Source: Bacteriovoracaceae bacterium (GTDB lineage Bacteria; Bdellovibrionota; Bacteriovoracia; Bacteriovoracales; Bacteriovoracaceae). From it: DNA of 48,887 nt. The stretch lies in NCBI GenBank assembly GCA_947377285.1, contig CANCFT010000026.1:1-48887 (forward strand), in the 5' to 3' direction. The translations under genes and the position numbers were made by a program. This document shows, piece after piece, positions 16,937-25,285 of the stretch. Every line of letters begins with the position of its first letter. The stretch's first letter is position 1. Below the pieces are notes generated by a model that was not told where the DNA came from, did not search any database, and worked only from the letters and a program-made list of their open reading frames with translations.

Positions 16937-18043
16937 TTATTTTACGTCTAACATTCTATTGAGCGCTTTAATAGATGACTGTGCAATATCTTCTGATACT
17001 GAAATGATATTGATGGGCTTATTCTCTTTGATCGCACGGAAGCTGGCAAGCAGCCAACGGGGTCTTACGCGATACATAGTAGTGCAAAGACATTGGTAGG
17101 GAGATAAGGAAACAATCGTTTTATCAGGAAATTCATGTGCTAGGCGATTAACCAAATTAATTTCTGTCCCTACCGCAAATTTTGATCCTGCTTTTGATTG
17201 AGCAATTTTTTCTATAATATAAGAAGTCGAACCATTATCATCAGCTGCTTGTGTCACTTCAAAATTACATTCGGGATGAACGATAACGGTCATTTCTGGG
17301 TCTCGCTTTTTTGTAGCGAGGACTTGCTCTAGTGTAAATCCTTGGTGAACAGAACAAAAACCATACCAAAGAATAACTTTTGCTTTATGAATCTGTTCAG
17401 ATGTTAAGCCACCATTAAGTTTGTTTGGATTATAAACAACCATATCCGCAAGAGGGATACCCATTTTAAAACAAGTATTTCGACCTAAATGTTGATCTGG
17501 AAAAAATAATAGTTTAGTGCCTTGTTTTAAGGCCCATCCAATAATTTTTTCTGCGTTCGAAGAAGTGCATATGCTTCCTTCATTTTCCCCAACGAATGCT
17601 TTGAGAGTCGCAGCGCAATTAATATAGGTCACTGGAATAATTTTTTCATTGGTTGATTTTTGCATGAAAGTCCATGCTTTATCTATTTCAGATCTTTTTG
17701 CCATATCGGCCATTGAGCATCCTGCACGTAGGTCTGGCAAAATAACTTTTTGATTTGGCTTTGTCAGCATATCTGTTGTTTCGGCCATAAAATGTACACC
17801 ACAAAAAATGATATATGGTTTATCAATTCGAGCTGCTTCTCTTGCTAATTGAAGCGAGTCCCCAGTGATATCAGCAAAAGCAATGACGTCATCTTGTTGA
17901 TAGTGATGTCCTAAAACGACAACTTGGTCTTTCAATTCTTCTTTTATTTTTTTAAGCTCAATTAAGACATCAGCATCGGATAATTCTTCCTCGCTTATAA
18001 TAGGTCTGTGAGCATCTTCTTGGTTGTCAAATAGGTCTAGCAT
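16937..18043 (-). CDS. nadA: Quinolinate synthase NadA
   Basis: This encodes 368 residues. It has the three-domain NadA pattern with the [4Fe-4S] ligands in DLRAGCSMAD, in the middle part (FCSVHQG) and in YQCLCTTMYR. Substrate-site motifs are VVLGHHYQQDD, CGVHFMAETTDM, INCAATLKAFVG and VHPECNFEV. It condenses iminoaspartate with dihydroxyacetone phosphate to quinolinate in NAD synthesis. Length fits the long bacterial class. It lies 3 bp after the rhodanese gene and upstream of the desulfurase. nadB and nadC are not in this window. Confidence 0.96.
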   Translation of the reverse strand: MLDLFDNQEDAHRPIISEEELSDADVLIELKKIKEELKDQVVVLGHHYQQDDVIAFADITGDSLQLAREAARIDKPYIIFCGVHFMAETTDMLTKPNQKVILPDLRAGCSMADMAKRSEIDKAWTFMQKSTNEKIIPVTYINCAATLKAFVGENEGSICTSSNAEKIIGWALKQGTKLLFFPDQHLGRNTCFKMGIPLADMVVYNPNKLNGGLTSEQIHKAKVILWYGFCSVHQGFTLEQVLATKKRDPEMTVIVHPECNFEVTQAADDNGSTSYIIEKIAQSKAGSKFAVGTEINLVNRLAHEFPDKTIVSLSPYQCLCTTMYRVRPRWLLASFRAIKENKPINIISVSEDIAQSSIKALNRMLDVK

Positions 18044-18046
18044 TTT

Positions 18047-18373
18047 TTAAGACTCTGATACGACCGGAAATTCTTTTTGCATCCAGCCTAAGATACCGCC
18101 ACTTAAATTAGTGAGGTCAGTAAATCCTTGAGATAGTAAAAACATACAAGCGTTCATACTTCTTGCTCCACTTCGGCATTGAAGGACTATTTGCGCATTT
18201 TTGTCATTCAATACAGTTTCATATTTTTGAGGAAATACTGATAAAGGTATAAGTGTCGCTCCTTCAATATGTTCTTCATTCCACTCTGCAAGTTCTCGGC
18301 AATCTATAAGAATAAACTTTTCTTTAGCATCGATTTTTTCTTTAAGAGTAATAGCATTACATTCTTTAATCAT
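18047..18373 (-). CDS. Single-domain rhodanese-like sulfurtransferase
   Basis: This encodes 108 residues. It is a rhodanese fold with CDC25-type layout: FILIDCRELAEW, HIEGATLIPLS and the active loop CRSGARS with catalytic Cys. ATG 18373 is chosen because AGAGGG lies six bases before it. It is the first gene of the minus-strand unit with nadA and the cysteine desulfurase and may accept or carry persulfide sulfur for that system. It has no signal peptide, so it is cytoplasmic. Confidence 0.85.
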   Translation of the reverse strand: MIKECNAITLKEKIDAKEKFILIDCRELAEWNEEHIEGATLIPLSVFPQKYETVLNDKNAQIVLQCRSGARSMNACMFLLSQGFTDLTNLSGGILGWMQKEFPVVSES

Positions 18374-18541
18374 TGGTTGCCCTCTCGCATTGTTTAATTG
18401 AATCAATTACCACTAGTTTTTAACCTATTTCTCAAGATATTGGAAGTAAGTTTGAATTGGCCATTGCACCATGATTTTGAGATTGGCGTTCAAAAAAAAT
18501 ACTGCTTTACTAGGTATGTCTTTATTAAAGGGAATCTTAAT

Positions 18542-19060
18542 ATGAAGTATTTATTGGCCTTAGTGATCCTTCTCGTGACATTTGAAAGTTTTGCAGAAGT
18601 TCCTTGCAAAACACTTAAAACTTGCAGTGAATGGGCAAGTAATAAAACTGGAGCTAAGTATGATTATGGGACTCTTGGTGGGCGATCTTTAAAATTTGAA
18701 AAAGATTTTGATATACTCGAAGGCGAGTCTGATTTTAATTTTAATTACCTACTACAGGCAAACGACCTGGCCCGGATAAAGCGAGAAGGTGGCTATCAAA
18801 TTATTGCAATGAAAGACTTAAAAGATTTTAAGTTTCCTTCTGTAGCCATTACTGAAATTCCTAGTAATCTTGATTTTTATACCATTGAATTTAGTTTTTC
18901 TAATAAATCCAAAGTAAAAAATGCTTTGTGGGTTATTAAAAAATTTCTCAGCAAAAACGGGCGGCTTTTAGAAGTTGCAGATTCACCACAAATACAGGTT
19001 GTTGATACCGGAATTCATTTAAACTCCATTAAACTTGTAGTAAATGAATTAAATAAATAA
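18542..19060 (+). CDS. Exported protein with secretin N-domain-like C-terminus
   Basis: This encodes 172 residues. The signal peptide LLALVILLVTFESFA is clear. The last ~60 residues (VKNALWVIKKFLSKNGRLLEV, IQVVDTGIHLNSIKLVVNEL) fit the pattern of a secretin N1/N3 ring-building domain (leading helix, GRLxx-D, I-V-DT, I---I-ELD). It lacks the secretin pore region. ATG 18542 with GGGA eight bases upstream starts the signal peptide; a longer frame has none. Transcribed with mscL 12 bp downstream. Possibly an accessory to type II or IV machinery or a stand-alone periplasmic protein. Confidence 0.6.
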   Translation: MKYLLALVILLVTFESFAEVPCKTLKTCSEWASNKTGAKYDYGTLGGRSLKFEKDFDILEGESDFNFNYLLQANDLARIKREGGYQIIAMKDLKDFKFPSVAITEIPSNLDFYTIEFSFSNKSKVKNALWVIKKFLSKNGRLLEVADSPQIQVVDTGIHLNSIKLVVNELNK

Positions 19061-19072
19061 AGGAATAAAATT

Positions 19073-19492
19073 ATGTTCAAAGAGTTTAAAGAATTTGCAA
19101 TGAAAGGTAATGTCATCGACCTAGCAGTGGGGATCATTATTGGATCGGCTTTTGGAACAATTGTTAAGTCTCTTGTCGATGATGTAATTATGCCTCCAAT
19201 CGGCTACATCCTAGGGAATGTGGATTTTACTAATCTCTTTTTTGTCATCAAAGAAGGCAAGGGAATTCCTGGACCTTATAATTCACTGGCCGATGCTACA
19301 AAAGCAGGGGCTGTGATGATTAAATATGGTGTTTTTGCCAATACGATTGTGAGTTTTTTAATAGTCGCTTTTGCTGTCTTTTTTCTCATCAAACAATTAA
19401 ATCGATTTAAAAAAGAAGCTCCAGTGGTTGAATCTGGTCCAACGGCTGAAGTGAAAGTGCTGACTGAAATAAGAGATCTACTTAAAAAATAA
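19073..19492 (+). CDS. mscL: Large-conductance mechanosensitive channel MscL
   Basis: This encodes 139 residues, the usual length. The N-terminal amphipathic helix [19 protein letters not shown], the first membrane helix [25 protein letters not shown] and the second helix ([19 protein letters not shown]) are all present, followed by a charged cytoplasmic bundle. It opens under membrane tension to release solutes in osmotic downshock. AGGA lies eight bases before the ATG. Confidence 0.97.
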   Translation: MFKEFKEFAMKGNVIDLAVGIIIGSAFGTIVKSLVDDVIMPPIGYILGNVDFTNLFFVIKEGKGIPGPYNSLADATKAGAVMIKYGVFANTIVSFLIVAFAVFFLIKQLNRFKKEAPVVESGPTAEVKVLTEIRDLLKK

Positions 19493-19509
19493 AAATCATC
19501 TTTTTATTT
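19487..19509 (-). terminator. Weak AT-only hairpin between convergent genes
   Basis: A 9-bp perfect inverted repeat AAATAAAAA/TTTTTATTT with a 5-base loop spans the end of mscL and the last codons of the phytase-like gene. On the minus strand it ends in a T run. With no G-C pairs it is probably weak. Confidence 0.3.
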
Positions 19510-20625
19510 AGTAAAATCTTCTTTAAATTCTAGGATGATCATTTCATTCGGATCGTTATTAAATGGCGTTATTCCTGTAGTTGTTTGTGTTTGAGCGCTT
19601 ATTTGAAAGTCGTTATCATTAACCAGGGCAATTCGGTGTGAATCAATCACGGCAAGTCCTTCAACTTTTTCTATAAGTTTGAAAGGGGTTAACCCCAAAT
19701 CTACTAGAAGTTCCTTTTTGACGAGTTTATCAATTCCATTGAAAGTAATTTTGTAAACATACTTGCGACTTTCTTCACCTTTTTTACCATTTTGCTCAAT
19801 GACTAAAAATTGATTATGCCCGATGATGGCAGCGTCTCCAAGTTTGTCCATATTAGGCTCGAACCCATAAAAATATTCACCACTTGTTTTTAAGGTTTCA
19901 AGATCTACCTCAACTATTCGTGCAAAGTTTTTATCCATTGGAAGTGGACTTTGAAGGAAGCCGAAAAGTTTATTTTTATCTTTAGCAATGCCTTCAAATC
20001 CACGGTTACTTTTTCTTTCAGCATACATTTTTGGAAGTTCATTAAATGGAGTTAATCGTCTGGTCATCACTCCTGTGCTGTTAAAATGAACTAGTGAAGG
20101 AGCATATTCTTCTCCAACCCAAAACCCACCTTCATCGTCAGAAGTCAGTGCTTCAGAGTCAATCCCGTTGGGATCAAGTGAGTTCATATAGCCGTAAATA
20201 TCAATTGGGTTTTCTTCTTTTCTGGAATTAGGAAGACCCGATAGTGGGGCTCCTTTAGGATTTTTGAGCTTTAGTACACTAACAACTTCAAAAGTGTTGT
20301 CATTAAAATTCACCTTTAATGTGGGGATCTGTGGAGAGAATTCAGGGAGCAGAAATGGACGTTCATTATTTGATCTAAAATATCCATTAGGGCCGCGGTC
20401 AGTAATCGATTCAAAAAGCAGTTCTTCATTTGTGGCCTTTTTTAATCTTAGCCCTGAAAGTCCTCCCATTAAAATTTTTTGATTAGATTGGGTAATGCCA
20501 ACGACTGGGACGGGTTCTTTCATTTTTAAATACTGAGTTTTGATTAGGGTATATGAAGAAGTACTCGAACATGAAGTTAGAGCTAAGACTCCAGTGCAAA
20601 CGGCGACAAGAAACAATGTTTTCAT
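19504..20625 (-). CDS. Lipoprotein with esterase-like activity of phytase domain
   Basis: This encodes 373 residues. The lipobox LTSC gives lipid Cys19. The body shows the beta-propeller pattern of the esterase-like-phytase family (PF13449): GLSGLRL, ITDRGPNG, GIDSEALTSDDEGGFWVGEEYAPSL in two pieces, NRGFEGIA and KVEGLAVI. Such proteins are exported and their true substrate is mostly untested. It converges with mscL. The gene faces parA across a 163-bp gap. Confidence 0.85.
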   Translation of the reverse strand: MKTLFLVAVCTGVLALTSCSSTSSYTLIKTQYLKMKEPVPVVGITQSNQKILMGGLSGLRLKKATNEELLFESITDRGPNGYFRSNNERPFLLPEFSPQIPTLKVNFNDNTFEVVSVLKLKNPKGAPLSGLPNSRKEENPIDIYGYMNSLDPNGIDSEALTSDDEGGFWVGEEYAPSLVHFNSTGVMTRRLTPFNELPKMYAERKSNRGFEGIAKDKNKLFGFLQSPLPMDKNFARIVEVDLETLKTSGEYFYGFEPNMDKLGDAAIIGHNQFLVIEQNGKKGEESRKYVYKITFNGIDKLVKKELLVDLGLTPFKLIEKVEGLAVIDSHRIALVNDNDFQISAQTQTTTGITPFNNDPNEMIILEFKEDFTK

Positions 20626-20689
20626 TTTTCATTCCAAAAATTAAAGGATCATTTAAAGATATAGCGTAATCGATCTGAACGAAATCAAA

Positions 20690-20729
20690 AAAAACGGTCC
20701 TACTGATTTTTGTAGGGGCATTTTTTCTT
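20690..20729. promoter_or_regulatory. Hairpin with T tracts on both strands between divergent genes
   Basis: CCTAC and GTAGG form a stem around TGATTTTT. The plus strand continues GGCATTTTTTC and the minus strand continues ACCGTTTTTTTT, so it looks like a terminator in both directions. However, the flanking genes (phytase-like and parA) diverge, so neither needs one. It could end a short unannotated transcript. Confidence 0.35.
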
Positions 20730-20757
20730 TGACATCTTATTCTCAAAGCCTCAACAT
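20729..20757 (+). promoter_or_regulatory. Candidate parA promoter, weak -10
   Basis: A consensus TTGACA at 20729-20734 lies 55 bp upstream of parA, but the best -10 (around 20752) matches poorly. Only the -35 is convincing. Confidence 0.3.
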
Positions 20758-20788
20758 TTTATTAGCTATATAAAAACAGGAGTGATTC

Positions 20789-21562
20789 ATGGAAGTTATC
20801 ACGATCGGCAATAACAAAGGTGGCGTTGGTAAAACAATGCAATGTTACCAATTAGCTTGTTATCTTGCCAACAAAGGCCACAAAGTCCTAGTCATCGACT
20901 TAGACTCTCAAGCAAATCTCAGTTCAAGTTTTGGCATTCAAATCCAACGGACCTTAGTACCGGAATGGTTAATTGGTGACGTAGGGGTTGAAGACGTCAT
21001 TGTTAAGCCAGAAATGACTGGGAAGCTCTACAAAAATATTAAGATTATCCCGGCCAGTCGCCATCTTGCAAACCTTTCAAAACTTTTGATCCTCTCAGAA
21101 GGAGAGATTAGAAAAGAAGCAGGTCGAAAAGAGCGTCTCCTTAAAAAAAGACTTCAGGATGCTAAATTAGAATTCGACTATGTAGTTATTGATACACCTC
21201 CAATGCTTGGAGATGAATTAATTATGGCGCTTGTTGCTTCTAACCGCGTTTTGATTCCTACTCAGGCTCAAGATTATTCAATCGATGGTCTTGAAGAATT
21301 GATGGATACCTTTGAAATTATCAAAGAAACTGAAAACCCTGAATTAGAGTTTTCAATTATACCTTCAATGGTCAATCCACGAAGAAAAATCGAAAGAGTG
21401 AGAATGGAAGAGTTGTCTCAATCATTCCAAACGACACCGATGATTAGAAACCTTGTTCAAATGCAAGAATCTATTTCAACGAGAAGACCAGTGTGTATTA
21501 TGGGAGCTAAATCCGCAGGTCGTATTGATTACGATATTTTATGGAAATCGCTCAACTTATAA
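20789..21562 (+). CDS. parA: ParA/Soj-family partition ATPase
   Basis: This encodes 257 residues. The deviant Walker A NNKGGVGKT has signature Lys10 and Lys15. Walker A' VIDLDSQAN and Walker B YVVIDTPPMLGDE are also present. There is no N-terminal DNA-binding extension, so it is a short Soj-like ParA that dimerises on DNA in the ATP state and responds to ParB. It shares a unit with parB 40 bp downstream. AGGAG precedes the ATG. It is not beside the replication-origin genes usual for the chromosomal locus (rsmG, mnmG, dnaA), as far as this window shows. Confidence 0.9.
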   Translation: MEVITIGNNKGGVGKTMQCYQLACYLANKGHKVLVIDLDSQANLSSSFGIQIQRTLVPEWLIGDVGVEDVIVKPEMTGKLYKNIKIIPASRHLANLSKLLILSEGEIRKEAGRKERLLKKRLQDAKLEFDYVVIDTPPMLGDELIMALVASNRVLIPTQAQDYSIDGLEELMDTFEIIKETENPELEFSIIPSMVNPRRKIERVRMEELSQSFQTTPMIRNLVQMQESISTRRPVCIMGAKSAGRIDYDILWKSLNL

Positions 21563-21602
21563 TACCATTAACTTTATTTTCCCATGGATGTGGAGATTTA
21601 TT

Positions 21603-22484
21603 ATGTCGAAGACATTTGCTGCCCGAGTATCAAAAAAAGAAAGAACGACTATTGATCTAACCGAAAAAATCGGAAGAGATATTTTTAAAATTTCAGATGA
21701 GCGCTTGCTTCAAGGAGCAAAACTGGCTGAAATTAACCTCAAAGAAATTGTTGTTAAAGAGCAAGTTAGAACAAAGTTTAATGACGACTCAATTAAAGAC
21801 CTTGCTAAAAACATCGAAGTCAATGGCTTGATCCAACCACTCGTTTTACACCAAGATAAAAATGGCAAATATAGACTTATTTGTGGTGAGAGACGATTCC
21901 GCGCTTTAAGTTTTAACAAAGCCGACAAGGCACCTTGTTTTGTTTTGGAAAACAAATCTGAAGAAGAATTAATGGCCATTCAGTTTTCTGAAAACTCTTC
22001 AAGAGAAGAACTTCATTATGTTGATAAAGCAGATGGGATTTTAAATTACCAAATAGCTACAGAAGCAAGTGAGAGAAAAATTCAAGCTGCTTTAGGAATT
22101 TCTAAATCAGAAGTTCACCGTTCATTATTAATTGCTAAAATGCCTCGCAATCTTAAAGAAGCAGCGAAAAAATATGATATTGAAAAATACGTATTGCTTG
22201 AATGGGATGCAATGGCAAAAGGTACTTTAAAAAATGACGTTGAAAAAAAGATCCTTTCAGGGGAAGTCAATAAACGCTCAGAGCTTGCTCGAATAATCAC
22301 GAATAAGGGAGTTGTTAAAGCTTCTTCGAAATCACCTTTAAAGGCAGGACTTCCAAAAGGCGTCAGTGCCAATGCTTTCTTGAAGGCCATGACGTCAAAG
22401 TCGAAAGATTTAAACCTTGACAAAAAAACTCAGGAACTTCTTCGAAATTTGGTTGAAGAAACCAAAGAGATGATGGATCAATAA
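21603..22484 (+). CDS. parB: ParB/Spo0J-family protein
   Basis: This encodes 293 residues. It carries the CTP-binding ParB/Srx domain with GERRFRA and the helix motif ENSSREEL. Then comes the helix-turn-helix for parS (ERKIQAALGISKSEVHRSLL). A linker rich in Lys/Ser follows, and the short C-terminal helix (ELLRNLVEETKEMM) may be the dimer clasp. The ATG at 21603 has GGAG seven bases before it. The N-terminal tail is the ParA-stimulating segment. Sequence around the CTP and parS motifs deviates from canonical chromosomal ParB, for example EN-S-RE instead of EN-QR-DL. Confidence 0.88.
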   Translation: MSKTFAARVSKKERTTIDLTEKIGRDIFKISDERLLQGAKLAEINLKEIVVKEQVRTKFNDDSIKDLAKNIEVNGLIQPLVLHQDKNGKYRLICGERRFRALSFNKADKAPCFVLENKSEEELMAIQFSENSSREELHYVDKADGILNYQIATEASERKIQAALGISKSEVHRSLLIAKMPRNLKEAAKKYDIEKYVLLEWDAMAKGTLKNDVEKKILSGEVNKRSELARIITNKGVVKASSKSPLKAGLPKGVSANAFLKAMTSKSKDLNLDKKTQELLRNLVEETKEMMDQ

Positions 22485-22500
22485 ATTAAAAAAACTATTG

Positions 22501-22531
22501 AATTAGCCGCGACTTAGCGGCTAATTTTTCC
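22501..22531 (+). terminator. Rho-independent terminator of parAB
   Basis: A perfect 10-bp stem AATTAGCCGC/GCGGCTAATT with a 6-base loop is followed by TTT on the plus strand, 16 bp after the parB stop. Confidence 0.88.
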
Positions 22532-22619
22532 TTATTTCTCCCACGTATTTTTCTGGCAGATCCTTTGCAATAATATCCTAGTAACAACAATAATTGTTAA
22601 TGTTACAGGGTATAAGCCT

Positions 22620-23420
22620 ATGAAAACTTTAAGATTAAAAGAATTGCAAAGACATCTAAAATGTCCACTTTTTAGACATCTGTCTATTATTGCATGCCTC
22701 TCATTATTGAGTTTAAAGGTTTTTTCATTAGAATATAAAATTGCAACCTCTAGAACTCCGGCCAGTGCTTTTGAAGAAGAGGTTTTGACAGTTCCTTTAG
22801 AACAAAAAGTAATGATTCAATCTCTATTTGCTGAAGATGATGCAGGAGTAATGAAAGGAGTGCGGGATTCATTGAGCACTTGGCAAGCGACTGAAGATTA
22901 TGCAAAAACCTGGAATTTAGAATCGACTCATTTATTTAAAACTCCTACAACAAAAGAAAAATCGACTTTTATCTCTCAAAATCTTTTAAGATATGCTGAT
23001 AAACGTCTAGCTGGTGAAATGAGAAATGCTGAAGAAGGGTCTACCTTGCATGCAGTTGGGAAAGTTGAGAAATCTCTTCGTCCAAATGCGACAGTTGCCG
23101 TTTCAAAATATATAAGTGTGAAATTCCGAGCACGTTTACTTCAAGGTAAAGCAGTAATGGAAGTAAGAAATCCTTGGTTAGAATGCAATGCCACAGTTGG
23201 GGCCAATGGAAAAGCAAGAGTCGTGACCAAAAAAGATTTTATTCAACTCGGAACTTCTTCAGGAGTTGAGTATAATGTAAATGAATCACAATGGGTTGCC
23301 TTCGTAGACCAAGAAATCACTAAAAATATTAAAGCTCGAGCGTCATCTACGTCAATGCCAAAAGGATTTGACGCAGATAAAAGAATTGAGATGTCGGCAA
23401 GTTTTCCTTTTAATCTCTAG
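22620..23420 (+). CDS. Exported protein of unknown function
   Basis: This encodes 266 residues. An N-terminal signal peptide with a long basic n-region (h-region HLSIIACLSLLSLKVFS) is followed by a mature part of alternating charged helices and strands without recognisable motifs. The C-terminal half (VAVSKYISVKFRARLLQGKAV, ITKNIKARAS) has the regular alternation of beta strands and ends in Phe-Asn-Leu, so a small barrel or autotransporter-like protein is possible. It is alone between the parAB terminator and gdhA. Confidence 0.55.
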   Translation: MKTLRLKELQRHLKCPLFRHLSIIACLSLLSLKVFSLEYKIATSRTPASAFEEEVLTVPLEQKVMIQSLFAEDDAGVMKGVRDSLSTWQATEDYAKTWNLESTHLFKTPTTKEKSTFISQNLLRYADKRLAGEMRNAEEGSTLHAVGKVEKSLRPNATVAVSKYISVKFRARLLQGKAVMEVRNPWLECNATVGANGKARVVTKKDFIQLGTSSGVEYNVNESQWVAFVDQEITKNIKARASSTSMPKGFDADKRIEMSASFPFNL

Positions 23421-23510
23421 CCAAATTTCCGCAAATTAAATTTCCTAGATTTTGGGTAAATCTCAGAGTAATCTTTAGACCACTTATTTCTATTGAATCG
23501 GAGGTCACTG

Positions 23511-24770
23511 ATGAGTCTGTTTGACAGTCTTTTATTCCAAGATGCTATTAAGCAATTAGAAGACGCTAGTAAAATAATGGGTCTCGACCCAAATGTTGCT
23601 GAGAGATTAAAATATCCAAAACGAGCACTTCAAGTTTCTGTGCCTATTCGTCTTGACGATGGAACAGTAAAAACTTTTATCGGATATAGAGTTCAACACA
23701 ATTTAACATTAGGACCAGGAAAGGGTGGGATTCGCTATCATCCTGGTGTCGATCTTTCTGAGACAGCAGGTCTTGCGATGTTGATGACATTTAAATGCGC
23801 TCTAGTTGGTCTTCCATACGGTGGAGCAAAGGGTGGTATCTGTGTTGATCCCAATGTACTTTCTCGCCAAGAACTTCAAGCTCTAACGAGAAGATACGCT
23901 ACAGAAATAAACATGATCATTGGACCGCATATTGATATTCCAGCTCCAGATATTGGAACTGATTCTCAAACGATGGCCTGGTTCATGGATACTTATTCTC
24001 AAATCAAAGGTTATACTGAAGGCGCTGTTGTTACAGGTAAACCAATTGATCTTGGAGGATCTTTAGGAAGAGCTGAATCAACAGGTAAAGGAGTTGCATT
24101 TTGTGTAAACTTTGCTGCTGAAAAAATTGGAATGCCAATTGATCAAAATACTACTGTAGCTATTCACGGATTTGGTAAAGTTGGTATCCCTGCTGCTTAT
24201 GATTTAAAAGCTCAAGGTGCAAAAATTGTTGCAGTCTCTGATATTTCTGGTGGTGTTTACGATCCAGCAGGTCTCGACATTGATAAATGTGAAAAATGGG
24301 TAAAAGAAAATAAAGTTCTTAAAGGTATGCCAGGGACAAAACATATAACTAACGACGAATTATTCGCTCTAAAAGTTGATGTTTTAATTCCAGCAGCAAT
24401 CGACGGTGTTATCACTGAAAAAAATGCTCACACAGTAAAAGCTAGAATCATTGCTGAAGGAGCTAACGGTCCTTTGACTAAAGAAGCGATCGATATTGTT
24501 ACAGCTAATGGATCTTTTCTAATTCCAGATATTCTTTGTAACTCTGGTGGGGTTATCGTTTCTTATTTTGAATGGGTTCAAGGATTACAAAGTTTCTTTT
24601 GGGACTTAGATGAAGTAAACAGAAGATTACATTCAATTATGAAACAAGCTTTTGAAAATGTTTATGCAACATCTAAAGAATTCAATACGAATATGAAAAG
24701 TGCAGCCTTAGTTGCAGCTATTCGTCGTCTTGAAAAAGCCATGAAGTTAAGAGGACTATGGCCATCATAG
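23511..24770 (+). CDS. gdhA: Glutamate dehydrogenase (Glu/Leu/Phe/Val dehydrogenase family)
   Basis: This encodes 419 residues, the length of the hexameric bacterial type. The substrate site GPGKGGIRYHPGV, active lysine region GLPYGGAKGGI, and the Rossmann motif HGFGKVGIPAAYDL are all present. It interconverts glutamate with 2-oxoglutarate and ammonia. The start is ATG 23511: GGAGG lies six bases upstream. A TTG start 18 bp earlier would put that site inside. Coenzyme preference is not decided. A terminator follows but lies inside the next gene (24795-24831). Confidence 0.93.
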   Translation: MSLFDSLLFQDAIKQLEDASKIMGLDPNVAERLKYPKRALQVSVPIRLDDGTVKTFIGYRVQHNLTLGPGKGGIRYHPGVDLSETAGLAMLMTFKCALVGLPYGGAKGGICVDPNVLSRQELQALTRRYATEINMIIGPHIDIPAPDIGTDSQTMAWFMDTYSQIKGYTEGAVVTGKPIDLGGSLGRAESTGKGVAFCVNFAAEKIGMPIDQNTTVAIHGFGKVGIPAAYDLKAQGAKIVAVSDISGGVYDPAGLDIDKCEKWVKENKVLKGMPGTKHITNDELFALKVDVLIPAAIDGVITEKNAHTVKARIIAEGANGPLTKEAIDIVTANGSFLIPDILCNSGGVIVSYFEWVQGLQSFFWDLDEVNRRLHSIMKQAFENVYATSKEFNTNMKSAALVAAIRRLEKAMKLRGLWPS

Positions 24771-25285
24771 TTTTTGATAAATTAAATTTTTTAAAAAGAA
24801 AGGCTGCAGTTGCAGCCTTTCTTTCATTTTTAATCTTTTCTTTTTCCATTAGTGCTGCCGTTCTTAAGCACGAAGTTTCAAAACCTAGTCTTAAAGAATT
24901 TAGCTATGCTGAAGTATGCCTTGAAATGGGCGCCAAAAACTTAGAGCTTATTTCAGTTAAAGATTTAACTGAAATAGAATGCCTTAATCATACATATTCA
25001 TTAATAGATTTTTGCTTAAAAAAATTTCCGATGAGTAAAACGCTGACTAGGGGATTTGCTGATCTAGAAAAAAAGAAAATCTTTTGTGAGATGAGCGAAA
25101 GTGTCATGATGAGTATCAGTTGTGACAAACGCGATCTTAAATTCTGTTTTGTACCAAAAAAAGGCTGTGAGGAATTAAAACGAATCTATGCCAATCGACT
25201 TGAAGTCGCTCATTATTCAATGCTCGAAAAAAATCTAAATTGCTATTTTTCAAAATCTATAGGGGAGAGTCTCAATGAAATTTAA
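24758..25285 (+). CDS. Exported Cys-rich protein
   Basis: This encodes 175 residues and overlaps the end of gdhA by 13 bp. The signal peptide has a long n-region with KRK and h-region AAVAAFLSFLIFSFSIS, with cleavage near residue 33. The mature part has eight cysteines, spaced as four likely disulfides (AEVC, IEC, DFC, IFC, ISC, KFC, KGC, LNC). No family is recognised. The codons of residues ~13-25 are also a perfect 14-bp inverted repeat (24795-24824), a strong terminator, so expression from gdhA may be attenuated. It overlaps the FecR gene by 11 bp and may act with it. Confidence 0.62.
   Translation: MAIIVFDKLNFLKRKAAVAAFLSFLIFSFSISAAVLKHEVSKPSLKEFSYAEVCLEMGAKNLELISVKDLTEIECLNHTYSLIDFCLKKFPMSKTLTRGFADLEKKKIFCEMSESVMMSISCDKRDLKFCFVPKKGCEELKRIYANRLEVAHYSMLEKNLNCYFSKSIGESLNEI
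24795..24831 (+). terminator. Strong terminator inside the signal-peptide codons of the downstream gene
   Basis: AAAGAAAGGCTGCA and TGCAGCCTTTCTTT form a perfect 14-bp inverted repeat with a 2-base spacer (effective loop 4), followed by CATTTTT. It lies 25 bp after the gdhA stop, within the overlapping gene at 24758. Confidence 0.8.
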
